A stretch of DNA of 64,000 nt from assembly GCA_022614805.1 (NCBI GenBank), contig JAKEHY010000019.1:43918-107917 (forward strand). The letters run 5' to 3'. Each line of letters starts with the position of its first letter. Positions within the stretch are counted from its first letter, which is position 1. Of the stretch, positions 43,101 to 51,889 are shown one piece after another. The position numbers were made by a program, and so were the translations under genes. This stretch comes from Candidatus Zixiibacteriota bacterium. Its GTDB lineage: Bacteria > Zixibacteria > MSB-5A5 > DSPP01. Below the pieces are notes generated by a model, which was given only the letters and a program-made list of their open reading frames with translations, was not told the DNA's origin and made no database searches.

Positions 43101-44083
43101 GGCACTTCAATCTGGTCGAAAACCTTGCGCACCACGGCGTCCGAGCTCATTTCCTCGGCTTCCGCCTCGAAGGTCAGAAGCACCCGGTGGCGCAAAACGT
43201 CCAGTCCGATGGCCTTGACGTCCTCCGGAGTGACGTATCCCCGCCCGGCCATAAAGGCGTGGGCTTTGGCGGCCAAAGTCAGGAAAATGGTGGCGCGGGG
43301 GGAAGCGCCGTAGGCAATCAGCCCCTCCACCGGCACCTTGTAGGCCTTCGGTTCACGGGTGGCGAAAACAATGTTCAGGATGTACTCTTTGACTTTTTCG
43401 TCCACGTAAATTTTGTGGACGACCTCCCGCGCCGCAAGAATTTCCTTAGGCTTGATGACGGCTTCGACTTTGTGATTGGTTCCCGCCGTCTCCCGGTTCA
43501 GAATCTCCAGCTCCTCCTTGCGGTTGGGATAGCCGACGGAAAGCTTGAAGATGAAACGGTCCAGTTGCGCTTCCGGGAGGGGATAGGTTCCCTCCTGTTC
43601 GATGGGATTCTGGGTGGCCATCACCAGAAACGGCTCTTCGAGGGGAAAGGTTTTCTCCCCGATGGTCACCTGCTTTTCCTGCATCGCCTCCAAAAGGGCC
43701 GACTGGACTTTGGCCGGAGCGCGGTTGATTTCGTCGGCGAGGATGAAATTGGCGAAAATCGGCCCCTTTTTGACCGAGAATTCCCCCTTTTGGGGGGAAT
43801 AAATCATCGTGCCGATTAAATCGGCCGGCAAAAGGTCGGGCGTGAACTGGATGCGTTGGAAACCGGCGTCGATGGCGGCGGAAAGGGTGCGCACGGCCAA
43901 CGTCTTTGCCAGGCCGGGGACGCCTTCGATTAGAATGTGGCCGCCGGTTAGAAGCCCGATGAGCATCCGGTCAACCATATATTTTTGGCCGACGATGACT
44001 TTGCCGACTTCGTCCTGCAAGGGACGGACGAAAAAGGCGGCTTTTTCTACTTGAGATTGAATTTTTTCAATCTCTTCGTGCAT
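43097..44083 (-). CDS. MoxR-family AAA+ ATPase
   Basis: The protein has 328 aa from ATG 44083, which has AAGGAGGG upstream; the in-frame ATG eight codons earlier lacks such a site. The Walker A motif is GVPGLAKT (~54-61), Walker B is ILADEINRA, and the sensor region is MATQNPIEQEGTYPLPEAQLDRF. MoxR ATPases act as chaperones that activate or assemble VWA-protein complexes. It is the first gene of the eight-gene operon MoxR-DUF58-DUF4381-like-BatA-BatB-BatC-BatD-BatE, which is complete here. A plausible promoter lies at 44111-44139. Confidence 0.95.
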   Translation of the reverse strand: MHEEIEKIQSQVEKAAFFVRPLQDEVGKVIVGQKYMVDRMLIGLLTGGHILIEGVPGLAKTLAVRTLSAAIDAGFQRIQFTPDLLPADLIGTMIYSPQKGEFSVKKGPIFANFILADEINRAPAKVQSALLEAMQEKQVTIGEKTFPLEEPFLVMATQNPIEQEGTYPLPEAQLDRFIFKLSVGYPNRKEELEILNRETAGTNHKVEAVIKPKEILAAREVVHKIYVDEKVKEYILNIVFATREPKAYKVPVEGLIAYGASPRATIFLTLAAKAHAFMAGRGYVTPEDVKAIGLDVLRHRVLLTFEAEAEEMSSDAVVRKVFDQIEVP

Positions 44084-44110
44084 TATACCCTCCTTCTGTA
44101 AAAGCATATA

Positions 44111-44139
44111 AACTTATACCCCAAAAGGACTAAAAGCAA
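44111..44139 (-). promoter_or_regulatory. Possible promoter of the MoxR/Bat operon
   Basis: On the minus strand, TTGCTT (44134-44139), a 17-nt spacer and TAAGTT (44111-44116), 28 nt before the moxR start. Fair match to sigma-70 hexamers. Confidence 0.35.
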
Positions 44140-44143
44140 TCTG

Positions 44144-44183
44144 TTTGTAGGTAGGGGCACCCACGAGGAGTTGCTCCTACAAA
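44144..44183. repeat. TTTGTAG...CTACAAA hairpin repeat
   Basis: Outer arms TTTGTAG/CTACAAA enclose GGGGCACCCACGAGGAGTTGCTCC. It is related to the GGGCAACC...GGTTGTCCC elements. Its CTA on the plus strand supplies the stop codon of the UbiA gene. Confidence 0.55.
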
Positions 44184-45040
44184 TTCCCCAGCCAGAGGGC
44201 CAGAAGGCCGGCGGCCATTGAGAATTTAAGATAACGGTTGACCCGGCACAAAACGGCGGGGACAGGATTGGCAAGAGCACGGTAAAGGGTGATAAACAGA
44301 ACCAAGTCGATTCCGAGAATCACCAAAAACAAATAGAGCCAGTTAAAGCCCCCCGTGAAAAAAGGAAGCCAGGCAACAACAGCCAGAAGGGCGAGAATGG
44401 CGGCGGCAACCCGTGCGGAGAGTTTGGCCGAAGTCAATACGGCGAAAGTTTTGGCGCCTTGCTGCAAATCGGCTTCTCTATCCTCGGCGGCTTTCATAAA
44501 CTCGCGCCCCAAATGAAAAAGGAATCCGAAGAGGAAAGCATAGAGCGGCAGACGGATTCCGGAGTAACCGGAGGCCCAGGCGCCGAAAAGAAAGCCGAAG
44601 GCGGAGAGAAAGGCGGTGACGACGTGCCCGATAATCATCACCCGCTTGAAAATCATCGCATACTGCGCCGCCAAGAGACCGGAGATGAAAGCGGCAAAGA
44701 AGCTTTTTGAATTGATGAAGTAGGAAATGACAACCCCGGTTAACAGGCACAAGAAACCAAAAAAAGCGGCGGCGGGGCCGGAAAGTTCCCCGGCCGGGAG
44801 GGGGCGGGTCGGCTTGTTGATTTTGTCTATTTTCCAGTCGAAAAAATCGTTCAGAGCATAGGCGCCGGTGGCTATCAAAAAGGCGGACAGGCAGCCCAGA
44901 TAAACGCCGGAGTTTATCCAGGCTGTGTCCCGGCTTTCTCCACCGGCGGCAAAAAAAGCACCCACAAGAACGGAAGCGATGACCAGAAAACCGTTCCAGA
45001 CCCTTCCCAGCCGGGCAAAGGCCCAGAATCGATTTATCAT
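44177..45040 (-). CDS. UbiA-family prenyltransferase, (di)geranylgeranylglycerol-phosphate synthase-like
   Basis: The protein has 287 aa from ATG 45040, which overlaps the peptidase stop (ATGA); the long upstream extension overlaps that gene and is rejected. It has eight or nine transmembrane helices. The first Asp-rich motif is NDFFDWKIDKINKPTRPLPAG (~65-85), as in archaeal DGGGP synthase and bacterial homologues; the second is EDREADLQQGAKT. UbiA enzymes transfer prenyl chains to aromatic rings, protohaem or glycerol phosphate. The KPTRPLPAGELS wording favours the glycerol-phosphate or chlorophyll-synthase side (inference). No other prenyl-lipid gene is adjacent. Confidence 0.8.
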   Translation of the reverse strand: MINRFWAFARLGRVWNGFLVIASVLVGAFFAAGGESRDTAWINSGVYLGCLSAFLIATGAYALNDFFDWKIDKINKPTRPLPAGELSGPAAAFFGFLCLLTGVVISYFINSKSFFAAFISGLLAAQYAMIFKRVMIIGHVVTAFLSAFGFLFGAWASGYSGIRLPLYAFLFGFLFHLGREFMKAAEDREADLQQGAKTFAVLTSAKLSARVAAAILALLAVVAWLPFFTGGFNWLYLFLVILGIDLVLFITLYRALANPVPAVLCRVNRYLKFSMAAGLLALWLGNL

Positions 45041-46203
45041 TTTATATAGAACCAGTCCAGTTGCGGAGTGGAAAGAAACTCCGCTCCGTTCTGCGTGACC
45101 AACAGGTCTTCTTCGAGTGAAACCCATCCCGCGCCGGGGATTTGCACTTCCAGTTCGAGAGTGAACACGTTGCCCGCTTCCACTTTTCCATACGGGGTTT
45201 GCCCATACCGCTCCCAACGGGGGCCCAAAAGGGTTCCGCCGTCGTGCACGGCCCGGCCTAACTGATGCCCCAAGGCGTGCTGGTAGTCCGGAAAGCCGTG
45301 GCTTTTTATCACCGTGCGGGCCATATCATCGATTTCAGCGCCGACCGCGCCGGGCTTGAGGGCATCCTTGGCTTTAAGAATTGTGTCTTTCACGGCTTCA
45401 AACCCCTTTTTGACCGGCGGGGGAGGTTCTTTCTCCCCGGTTCGCAAAAAGTAGGCGAGACGCTGGATGTCGGAGCAGTAGCCATCCAACCGGTGGCCAA
45501 AGTCGATGTGGAAAATGTCGCCCGGCTCCAGTCTGGCATCGGTTGGCCCGACGTGGCCAACCGGGGATTTGTCGCCGTGAGTAATGATGGGGGCGAAGGA
45601 TTTGGCAGCGCCATAGGCTTTGCTCCGGTCGGCCACAAAGCCGTCCACCTCCTTTTCGGTGACCCCGGTTTTGAGCCAGCCCAAAAGCTCCTGCCAGATT
45701 TTTTCGGTGATTTTTATCGCCGCTTTGATTTTGGCCACTTCGGCCGTCCGCTTGCGACCGCGCAAAGCAGAAATTACCGGGTCGGCGGAAATCAGCCGGT
45801 TGCGGTAGGGAGTGGCTTGCAGTGCCTTCTCCAGAAGCAAAAACATCCCGTAGGTCAGCCCGTCCGAGAGGTTGTTATCGGGAGAGTAGTTGATGGCAAT
45901 CGTTTTCGGGTCGAGCCGCTTCAACTCTTCGAGTAAAAACGGCGCAAAATCCTGATGGTAGCCGATGATTTTGTCGTACACCCCCATCCGCTTGAAATTT
46001 TCGGTGTCGTAGTGACCCATTATGGCGATTTTATCGCCACGCGCGGAGACCAGAAAAGCGGCCTGCCAGACAATCATTGAATTTCCAAAGTAGTCGTAGG
46101 CCGGGTCGGGGACGACGTCCGTTTCGCGCACGAAAGTGAGCCACAAATCGATTTTCTTCTCTTTCAGGATTTCGACGGCCTGGGCCAATTTTTCGGCAAT
46201 CAC
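45037..46203 (-). CDS. M24-family metallopeptidase (Xaa-Pro aminopeptidase-like)
   Basis: The protein has 388 aa from GTG 46203, which has GGGAGGAG upstream (a TTG at 46215 is possible). It has an N-terminal creatinase-like domain (~1-165) and a C-terminal pita-bread domain. Metal ligands are seen in HIDFGHRLDGYCSDIQR (two Asp), HALGHQLG (His), TLELEVQ and SLEEDLLV (Glu). It releases N-terminal residues next to proline in the cytoplasm, or cleaves a related small substrate. It is followed by the UbiA gene in the same operon. Confidence 0.9.
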   Translation of the reverse strand: MIAEKLAQAVEILKEKKIDLWLTFVRETDVVPDPAYDYFGNSMIVWQAAFLVSARGDKIAIMGHYDTENFKRMGVYDKIIGYHQDFAPFLLEELKRLDPKTIAINYSPDNNLSDGLTYGMFLLLEKALQATPYRNRLISADPVISALRGRKRTAEVAKIKAAIKITEKIWQELLGWLKTGVTEKEVDGFVADRSKAYGAAKSFAPIITHGDKSPVGHVGPTDARLEPGDIFHIDFGHRLDGYCSDIQRLAYFLRTGEKEPPPPVKKGFEAVKDTILKAKDALKPGAVGAEIDDMARTVIKSHGFPDYQHALGHQLGRAVHDGGTLLGPRWERYGQTPYGKVEAGNVFTLELEVQIPGAGWVSLEEDLLVTQNGAEFLSTPQLDWFYIK

Positions 46204-46344
46204 AACTCCTCCCAAGAGATGTCCGGCAAACCGATTTTCATATCCGGCGAATTTAGGTTATATTCGCTCCCTTAACAAGGAGAAAAATGCAACCGGAAGC
46301 TGAAAATCACGTAGTAAAAAATCAAATGGTTTCCGATTTCATGA

Positions 46345-46370
46345 TAGGGGTTTGATTAATCAAACCCCTA
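46345..46370. repeat. Perfect 26-bp palindrome
   Basis: Arms TAGGGGTTTGATT/AATCAAACCCCTA with no loop, followed by CGGG, just upstream of the NatA-like gene. The same element, imperfect, lies at 12597-12620. It could be a dispersed repeat rather than an operator. Confidence 0.6.
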
Positions 46371-46388
46371 CGGGAAACCGATGAGCAA

Positions 46389-47300
46389 ATGGTTGAAGTT
46401 TTTCTAAAAATCGATTCGATTTGCAAAAGTTTCGGCGCCTTCAAGGCCGTCGACGGGCTGTCGTTGGAAGTTCCGGCCGGGTCGGTCTATGGCATATTGG
46501 GGCCGAACGGCGCCGGCAAGACCACCACCATCCGGATGCTTTTGAACATCATCGCCCCGGATTCCGGCAAAATTGAAATCGGCGGCAGGCCGTTTTCCGA
46601 AGAGTTGAAAAAGCAGGTCGGTTATCTGCCGGAGGAACGGGGGATTTTCAAAAAAATGAAAATCCTCGACTTATTGGGTTACTTCGGCGAATTGAAGGGG
46701 CTTTCATCCAAAGAAGCCAAGCAGCGGGGAACGGAATGGGCGGAACGGCTGGGGTTAAAAGATTGGCTGAAGAAAAAGGGGGAAGAGCTTTCCAAGGGAA
46801 TGCAGCAGAAGATTCAGTTTGTCTGCACAATTTTGCACGAGCCGAAGCTTTTGATTTTGGACGAGCCGTTCTCCGGCCTGGACCCCATCAGCATGGATTT
46901 ATTGAAGGATACCATCCTCGAACTGAAATCCAAGGGGTCGACGATTCTTTTTTCCACCCACCAAATGGACAGCGCCGAGCGGCTCTGTGAATATATCTGC
47001 TTAATCAATCGGGGAAAAAAGGTGTTGGATGGGCGGCTGTCGGAGGTGAAAAGGGGGTTCGGCAAATCCTCCCTTGCAGTTTCGGTGGAAGGGGATTCCT
47101 CCTACTTATCGAGTCTGCCCGGGGTGGCCCGAGTGGACGATTACGGCACCTATAAGGAGATTCGACTGGCCAACGGGGGAAATCCTCAAAAGCTCTTGCA
47201 GGAAATTTCTGCCCGGAGCGCGGTGCACCGCTTCGAGCTGATGGAGCCTTCCCTGCACAACATTTTCATCGAGGCGGTCCGGGCATCGGAGGGGAAATGA
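46389..47300 (+). CDS. ABC transporter ATP-binding protein (NatA-like)
   Basis: The protein has 303 aa. Walker A is GPNGAGKTT (~39-47), the ABC signature is LSKGMQQKIQF, Walker B is LLILDEPFSGLDP and the switch His is in STHQMDSAERL. A C-terminal ~75-residue domain with HNIFIEAV is typical of ABC-2 exporter ATPases. It overlaps the permease gene by 4 nt. The pair likely exports sodium, drugs or another small substrate, as NatAB does (family level only). Confidence 0.93.
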   Translation: MVEVFLKIDSICKSFGAFKAVDGLSLEVPAGSVYGILGPNGAGKTTTIRMLLNIIAPDSGKIEIGGRPFSEELKKQVGYLPEERGIFKKMKILDLLGYFGELKGLSSKEAKQRGTEWAERLGLKDWLKKKGEELSKGMQQKIQFVCTILHEPKLLILDEPFSGLDPISMDLLKDTILELKSKGSTILFSTHQMDSAERLCEYICLINRGKKVLDGRLSEVKRGFGKSSLAVSVEGDSSYLSSLPGVARVDDYGTYKEIRLANGGNPQKLLQEISARSAVHRFELMEPSLHNIFIEAVRASEGK

Positions 47301-48559
47301 GAAATTTGTGGGTGGTCACTAAGAAGGAATTTTTGGGGATGGTGAAAACCAAGGGGTTTGTCATCGGCATTTTTTTGGGGCCGCTCATTTTGGGAGCTTT
47401 TATGTTTCTGCCCGCTTTTCTGGCCCGCAAGTCGAAGGAGCCGCAACTGAAAATGGCAGTAATCGATAAATCCGGCTGGCTCTTCAACAAGTTGGACAGC
47501 GTCTTGGTCGACACCCTGCCGGACGGACAGAGAGCCTATATCCTTTCCCGGGAACCCTACCGCCCGCAAGCGTTCAAAGAGGACGAGAATAAACTCCGGG
47601 GGCGGGTTCTGAAAAAGAAACTGGATGCCTATCTGGTGATACCGGCCGGAGTCGATACCGGCGCCCCGCCGGAATATTATGCCCGGTCGGTGGGGAACGT
47701 AATAACCCAAAGCCGGCTGGAAAACCGGATTAATGACCTCTTGGTATCGAGGCGTCTGGAGGCCCAGGGGATTGTGGTGGGGAATTTGAAAAGTTTATTG
47801 AAGGAGACGGAAATCGAGCTCCGCCAGGTGACCGAAAAGGGGACGGCTAAAACCAGCTTCCTCACGGTGTATCTCACTTCCTTTTTTCTGGTCATGATTT
47901 TATTCACCACCGTTCTGGGATACGGGCAACATCTGGCCCGCTCCATCGTGGAGGAAAAAAACACCCGCATCATCGAGGTGCTCACCTCCTCGGCCACGCC
48001 GTTCCAACTGTTGATGGGAAAAACCATCGGGTTGGGGGGGGCGGCTTTGACCGCCGTTCTGGGAATGTTTCTTTTGGGTTTCCTTTTCGGCGCCCCCCTG
48101 GTACGAATACTTGAAATGGAAAACATCAAAAACGTTTTCAACCCGGTTCTATTGATCAATTTCGTCCTCTATCTTTTGCTTGGATACTTTCTTTTTATGA
48201 CCATCTTTACCATTTTGGGGGCCATCTCCAACTCAGACCAGGAAGTCCAGAGCATGGTGGCGCCGATTGTCTGGATGATGATTCTCCCGATCATCATCGG
48301 TTTTCTGGTGGCGCAGAACCCCAACGCCGGCTGGATTACCGTCCTTTCCCTTATCCCCTTCTTCACCCCCACCTTGATGGTTATGCGGATTTCCTACCTG
48401 CCTCCTTCCTGGCCGGAGTTGGCGGCCAGCTACGCTATAATGTTCTTTTCGATTCTGGCGATGGGCTGGCTGGCCGCCAAGATTTATCGGGTGGGGATTT
48501 TGATGTACGGCAAGCGGCCGACTTTGCCGGAACTGGCGCGCTGGGTGCGCTATCGGTAA
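47297..48559 (+). CDS. ABC-2 type permease (NatB-like)
   Basis: The protein has 420 aa. It has one N-terminal transmembrane helix (~22-42), a ~140-residue extracytoplasmic domain and five more helices (~195-400). The conserved VEEKNTRIIEVLTSSATPFQLLMGK segment (~220-245) is characteristic of NatB/YhaP permeases. It forms the export channel with the ATPase just upstream. Confidence 0.92.
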   Translation: MRNLWVVTKKEFLGMVKTKGFVIGIFLGPLILGAFMFLPAFLARKSKEPQLKMAVIDKSGWLFNKLDSVLVDTLPDGQRAYILSREPYRPQAFKEDENKLRGRVLKKKLDAYLVIPAGVDTGAPPEYYARSVGNVITQSRLENRINDLLVSRRLEAQGIVVGNLKSLLKETEIELRQVTEKGTAKTSFLTVYLTSFFLVMILFTTVLGYGQHLARSIVEEKNTRIIEVLTSSATPFQLLMGKTIGLGGAALTAVLGMFLLGFLFGAPLVRILEMENIKNVFNPVLLINFVLYLLLGYFLFMTIFTILGAISNSDQEVQSMVAPIVWMMILPIIIGFLVAQNPNAGWITVLSLIPFFTPTLMVMRISYLPPSWPELAASYAIMFFSILAMGWLAAKIYRVGILMYGKRPTLPELARWVRYR

Positions 48560-48597
48560 TTCCGCGTCCTGACTTGACCTCCTCATTCGGAAACTGA

Positions 48598-49482
48598 ATG
48601 CAACTGGCCATTGAACAGGTCAGCAAACGATACAAAGGCAATCAGTGGGGCTTGCGTGAGTTCAGCCTGAATCTCTCGTCGGGTATCCTGGGACTTTTGG
48701 GACCGAACGGCGCCGGCAAATCTACCCTGATGCGCATTCTGGCAACCGTCACCAAACCGACTGCCGGAAGGGTAACCTGGAACGAAGTGGACATTCTCCG
48801 CTTTCCCGATGAAATCCGGCAAGTGTTGGGCTATCTCCCCCAGGATTTTGGAGTCTATCCAAACCTGAATTCGGTCGAGTTTTTGGAATATATGGCGGCG
48901 GTAAAAGGCATCGACCGCTCGCTGGCCCGCCGCCGTATCGAGGAGCTTTTGCAACTGGTCAATTTGAGGGAGTTCCGCAAGCGCCCGCTGGGAGGATTTT
49001 CAGGAGGGATGAAACAGCGCTTGGGAATAGCCCAGGCGCTTTTGAACGACCCCAAACTGTTAATCGTTGATGAGCCGACCGCCGGGTTGGACCCGGAGGA
49101 GCGGGTACGCTTCCGCAACTTGCTCTCCGAGCTTTCCGGTGAAAGAATAGTCATACTCTCCACCCATATCGTTTCCGATGTGGAGGCGGCCGCCACGCAC
49201 ATTGCCCTGATTTCGCACGGCAAACTATTGATGCACGCTGCTCCCGAAAAGTTACTCCAGGGAGTCGAAGGAAAGGTGTGGGAATGGGTGATTCCGAGTG
49301 AAAATCTCCCGACAGTAAAGCAAAAACATTTAATCAGCGGCACCATCCGCCGCTCCGATGGCCTTCATTTGCGGGTGGTGGCAGAGGCTTCTCCTGCCCC
49401 CGGGGCTCAACCGGTTTCACCCACGCTGGAAGACGCGTATCTTTATTTTATTTCCAGAAGCCGTACGGAAGAAGAGCGTTGA
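48598..49482 (+). CDS. ABC transporter ATP-binding protein, second exporter
   Basis: The protein has 294 aa. Walker A GPNGAGKST (~36-44), signature FSGGMKQRLG, Walker B LLIVDEPTAGLDP and switch His STHIVSDVEA are all intact. It overlaps the following permease gene by 4 nt and lies 38 nt after the NatB-like gene, so all four genes may be transcribed together. The C-terminal ~75 residues are family specific. Substrate unknown. Confidence 0.92.
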   Translation: MQLAIEQVSKRYKGNQWGLREFSLNLSSGILGLLGPNGAGKSTLMRILATVTKPTAGRVTWNEVDILRFPDEIRQVLGYLPQDFGVYPNLNSVEFLEYMAAVKGIDRSLARRRIEELLQLVNLREFRKRPLGGFSGGMKQRLGIAQALLNDPKLLIVDEPTAGLDPEERVRFRNLLSELSGERIVILSTHIVSDVEAAATHIALISHGKLLMHAAPEKLLQGVEGKVWEWVIPSENLPTVKQKHLISGTIRRSDGLHLRVVAEASPAPGAQPVSPTLEDAYLYFISRSRTEEER

Positions 49483-50528
49483 GAACTTTCCACCTACTCT
49501 ATCACCTCGCCCGGGCTGATTTTTTGGAGCGGGTTCGGCGCTACAGTTTTTTGGTGACGGTGGCGGCGACCATTTATCTGGGATACGCCGTCAACGCCGG
49601 ATACGTAACGCTGAATCTGGATAAATACCGAGGCGTTTACAACTCCGCCTGGGTGGGGATTTTGATGACCCTTTCCACCACTTTTCTGGTTTCGGTGGTC
49701 GGATTTTACATCGTAAAAAACGCCATTGACCGGGACCGACAAACCCGGGTGGGGCAGATTCTGGCGGCCACTCCTCTTTCCAAACTTCAATACTGTTTGG
49801 GAAAATGGTTGAGCAATTTCGCCGTTTTGGCCGTTATCGTGCTGATTTTGGCGGCTGCCGGCGTGATTATGCAGCTTCTGCGAGGCGAGGCAGCCCATTT
49901 GGAATGGTGGCCGCTTTTGACTCCCTTTCTTTTGATAGCCCTGCCGGCGATGGCCGTGGTAGCGGCCCTGGCGGTCGCTTTTGAGTCCATTAGCTGGCTT
50001 TCCGGCGGTTTCGGCAATGTGGCCTACTTTTTCCTTTGGGCCTTTATGCTGATTTATCCGGTGGAATCCAAAAACCGCAACCTGGATTTGTTCGGCATCG
50101 GCTTTGTGGAGAGGGATTTGCGCGCGGCTGCCCGTGCGGAATTTCCGGACTACAACGGCAATTTTTCGTTGAACGCCGGCCCGCGTGATAACCGGGCTTA
50201 CCTGACCTTCGTCTGGAAAGGCATTGACTGGACTACACAAAAAGTCGCCGTTCGTTTCGTGTGGTATTTCGCTGCCATTTTTCTGGTTTTCATTGCAGCC
50301 CTGTTTTTCGACCGCTTTGACTCGGCGGCGGAACGGCAGGTACGAGCCCCGGCTTTACCCCAACCCATAGTAACATCCGGTTCCTCACAAGTGAGTTCAC
50401 AACCACTAACCGTTCATCTGACTCCTTTGCCAAAGGAAAGAGGTTATCGATTTAGTTTCACTTCGATTTTTCTGGCGGAATCAAAGCTGATGTTAAAGGG
50501 GCTGCGCTGGTGGTGGCTGGCGGGCTGA
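49479..50528 (+). CDS. ABC-2 permease, N-terminal part (frame broken at 50510-50528)
   Basis: The reading frame gives 349 aa with six or seven transmembrane helices and a soluble segment (~200-250: NRNLDLFGIGFVERDLRAA). It ends GLRWWWLAG-stop. The next frame, shifted by -1, continues LILAGLLAP and has the missing C-terminal helices, so this appears to be one ~520-aa permease split by a one-base loss in the TGGTGGTGGCTGGCGGG run (or a sequencing error, or programmed -1 shifting). A C-terminal soluble end right at helix seven would be unusual for this family. It overlaps the ATPase gene by 4 nt. Confidence 0.75.
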   Translation: MRTFHLLYHLARADFLERVRRYSFLVTVAATIYLGYAVNAGYVTLNLDKYRGVYNSAWVGILMTLSTTFLVSVVGFYIVKNAIDRDRQTRVGQILAATPLSKLQYCLGKWLSNFAVLAVIVLILAAAGVIMQLLRGEAAHLEWWPLLTPFLLIALPAMAVVAALAVAFESISWLSGGFGNVAYFFLWAFMLIYPVESKNRNLDLFGIGFVERDLRAAARAEFPDYNGNFSLNAGPRDNRAYLTFVWKGIDWTTQKVAVRFVWYFAAIFLVFIAALFFDRFDSAAERQVRAPALPQPIVTSGSSQVSSQPLTVHLTPLPKERGYRFSFTSIFLAESKLMLKGLRWWWLAG

Positions 50529-51043
50529 TTCTCGCCGGTCTTTTGGCGCCGGTGGCTGCCGGTCGAGCTTTTATTCTGCCAATAAGCTGGCTTTGGCCCG
50601 TTTTGCTTTGGTCGCCAATGGGGGTTCGCGAAATACGAAATCAAACCAACCAGCTTTTCTTTTCCACCCCCTATCCTTTGCGGAGGCAATTGCCCGCGAT
50701 TTGGCTGGCCGGTGTTGCTGTCGCCGTATTGACCGGGGCAGGGGCCGGTCTGCGTTTCGTTTTTACCGGAGAGTGGCAAAACCTTTTCGCGTGGGCTTCG
50801 GGGGCCTTGCTTATTCCTTCCCTGGCTTTGGCCCTTGGAACATGGAGCGGCACCACCAAACTGTTTGAAGCAGTCTATACCGCCATCTGGTATATGGGCC
50901 CGATAAACGGAATTCCGGCGCTCGATTACACCGGGGCCACACCTCAATCCATCGCCGCTGGGATGCCGACGGTTTTTTTACTGATCTCCATTATTCTGCT
51001 CGGATTGGCGGTTCTCGGCCGGAAAAGGCACCTACAAGCCTGA
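50510..51043 (+). CDS. ABC-2 permease, C-terminal part in the -1 frame
   Basis: The 177-aa frame opens GLILAGLLAPVAAGRAFILPISWLW and contains four or five membrane segments, continuing the permease above without a gap. There is no ribosome-binding site of its own; the apparent GTG start lies inside the previous coding region. Best read as the second half of a single frameshifted gene. Confidence 0.7.
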   Translation: MVAGGLILAGLLAPVAAGRAFILPISWLWPVLLWSPMGVREIRNQTNQLFFSTPYPLRRQLPAIWLAGVAVAVLTGAGAGLRFVFTGEWQNLFAWASGALLIPSLALALGTWSGTTKLFEAVYTAIWYMGPINGIPALDYTGATPQSIAAGMPTVFLLISIILLGLAVLGRKRHLQA

Positions 51044-51094
51044 ACAAAGATTTTTAAATGTATCGGAATAACTCCCAACACCACTCCAAAAAAG

Positions 51095-51121
51095 AACGGG
51101 CGAACACAAGGTTCGTTCCTA
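51095..51121. repeat. GGGCGAAC/GTTCGTTCC hairpin followed by CTAC-like end
   Basis: Inverted repeat with loop ACAAG in the gap between the convergent ABC and ribA genes, ending CCTACG. It belongs to the same family as 441-464 and 30568-30594. Confidence 0.55.
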
Positions 51122-51145
51122 CGAGTTCTTGCTTAAAGTATTACT

Positions 51146-51889
51146 TCAATCACCCTTGCCCTGGCTGGGCAAGCCATCTTCGTCAACCAAAAGCTCATCC
51201 ATCTGCTCCAAAAAACGCAAAGAACTCTTATCCCCCAAAAGGTGGGCGCCCCGGCGGGCCTTGGTTTCGAGATATTTGCGGTTAAACTCGTTGGGTTGAA
51301 CAATAAGGGGAATTCGTTCCACCACGTTGATGCCCAAATCGGTCAACTGTTTGATTTTTTTGGGGTTGTTGGTCAAAAGTTTTATTGACCCGACTTTCAA
51401 GGAGGAAAGCATATGGGCGGCGATGCGATAGTCCCGTTCGTCTTCGCGAAAACCCAAAGCCCGGTTGGCGTCGAAGGTGTCCAGCCCTTCTTCCTGCAGG
51501 GCGTAGGCCTTGATTTTGTTGGACAGCCCGATGCCCCGCCCTTCCTGCCGGAGATAAAGCAGGATGCCGAAGTTTTGCTGGCCGATATAGCGGAAGGCCG
51601 CTTCCAGCTGTTCGCGGCAGTCGCAGCGAAGCGAACCGGCCACGTCGCCGGTCAGACATTCGGAATGCAAACGCACAGGCACATTCTCGGCGCCGTAAAC
51701 ATCCCCTGCCAGAAAAGCGGCGTGGTCCAAATTGTCAAAGTTGTTGTGAAAGGCGGCCACCTGAAATTGGCCGAATCGGGAGGGCAAATCCGCCATTGCC
51801 ACCAACCGGACGCAGAGGACCTCTTCGGGACAGACGTGTTTTTCGTTTTCGGACAGAATTTTTTTGACTCGTTCCTTGGAAAGAGGCAT
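51146..51889 (-). CDS. ribA: GTP cyclohydrolase II
   Basis: The protein has 247 aa and stands alone rather than fused to RibB. The zinc ligands are C78, C89 and C91 in SECLTGDVAGSLRCDC. The catalytic region YLRQEGRGIGLSNKIKAY and the TNNPKKIKQL stretch are intact. It converts GTP to the first riboflavin precursor, releasing formate and pyrophosphate. The last ~30 residues (KSSLRFLEQMDELLV) are an extra tail. The start overlaps the creatininase gene's stop by 1 nt. Confidence 0.95.
   Translation of the reverse strand: MPLSKERVKKILSENEKHVCPEEVLCVRLVAMADLPSRFGQFQVAAFHNNFDNLDHAAFLAGDVYGAENVPVRLHSECLTGDVAGSLRCDCREQLEAAFRYIGQQNFGILLYLRQEGRGIGLSNKIKAYALQEEGLDTFDANRALGFREDERDYRIAAHMLSSLKVGSIKLLTNNPKKIKQLTDLGINVVERIPLIVQPNEFNRKYLETKARRGAHLLGDKSSLRFLEQMDELLVDEDGLPSQGKGD

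Noticed and set aside
39063-44083. A second operon break suspected at the repeat 38990-39036
   Set aside because: The repeat lies in an 89-nt gap with no T-run or promoter. The Bat gene order is standard, so a continuous operon is more likely.
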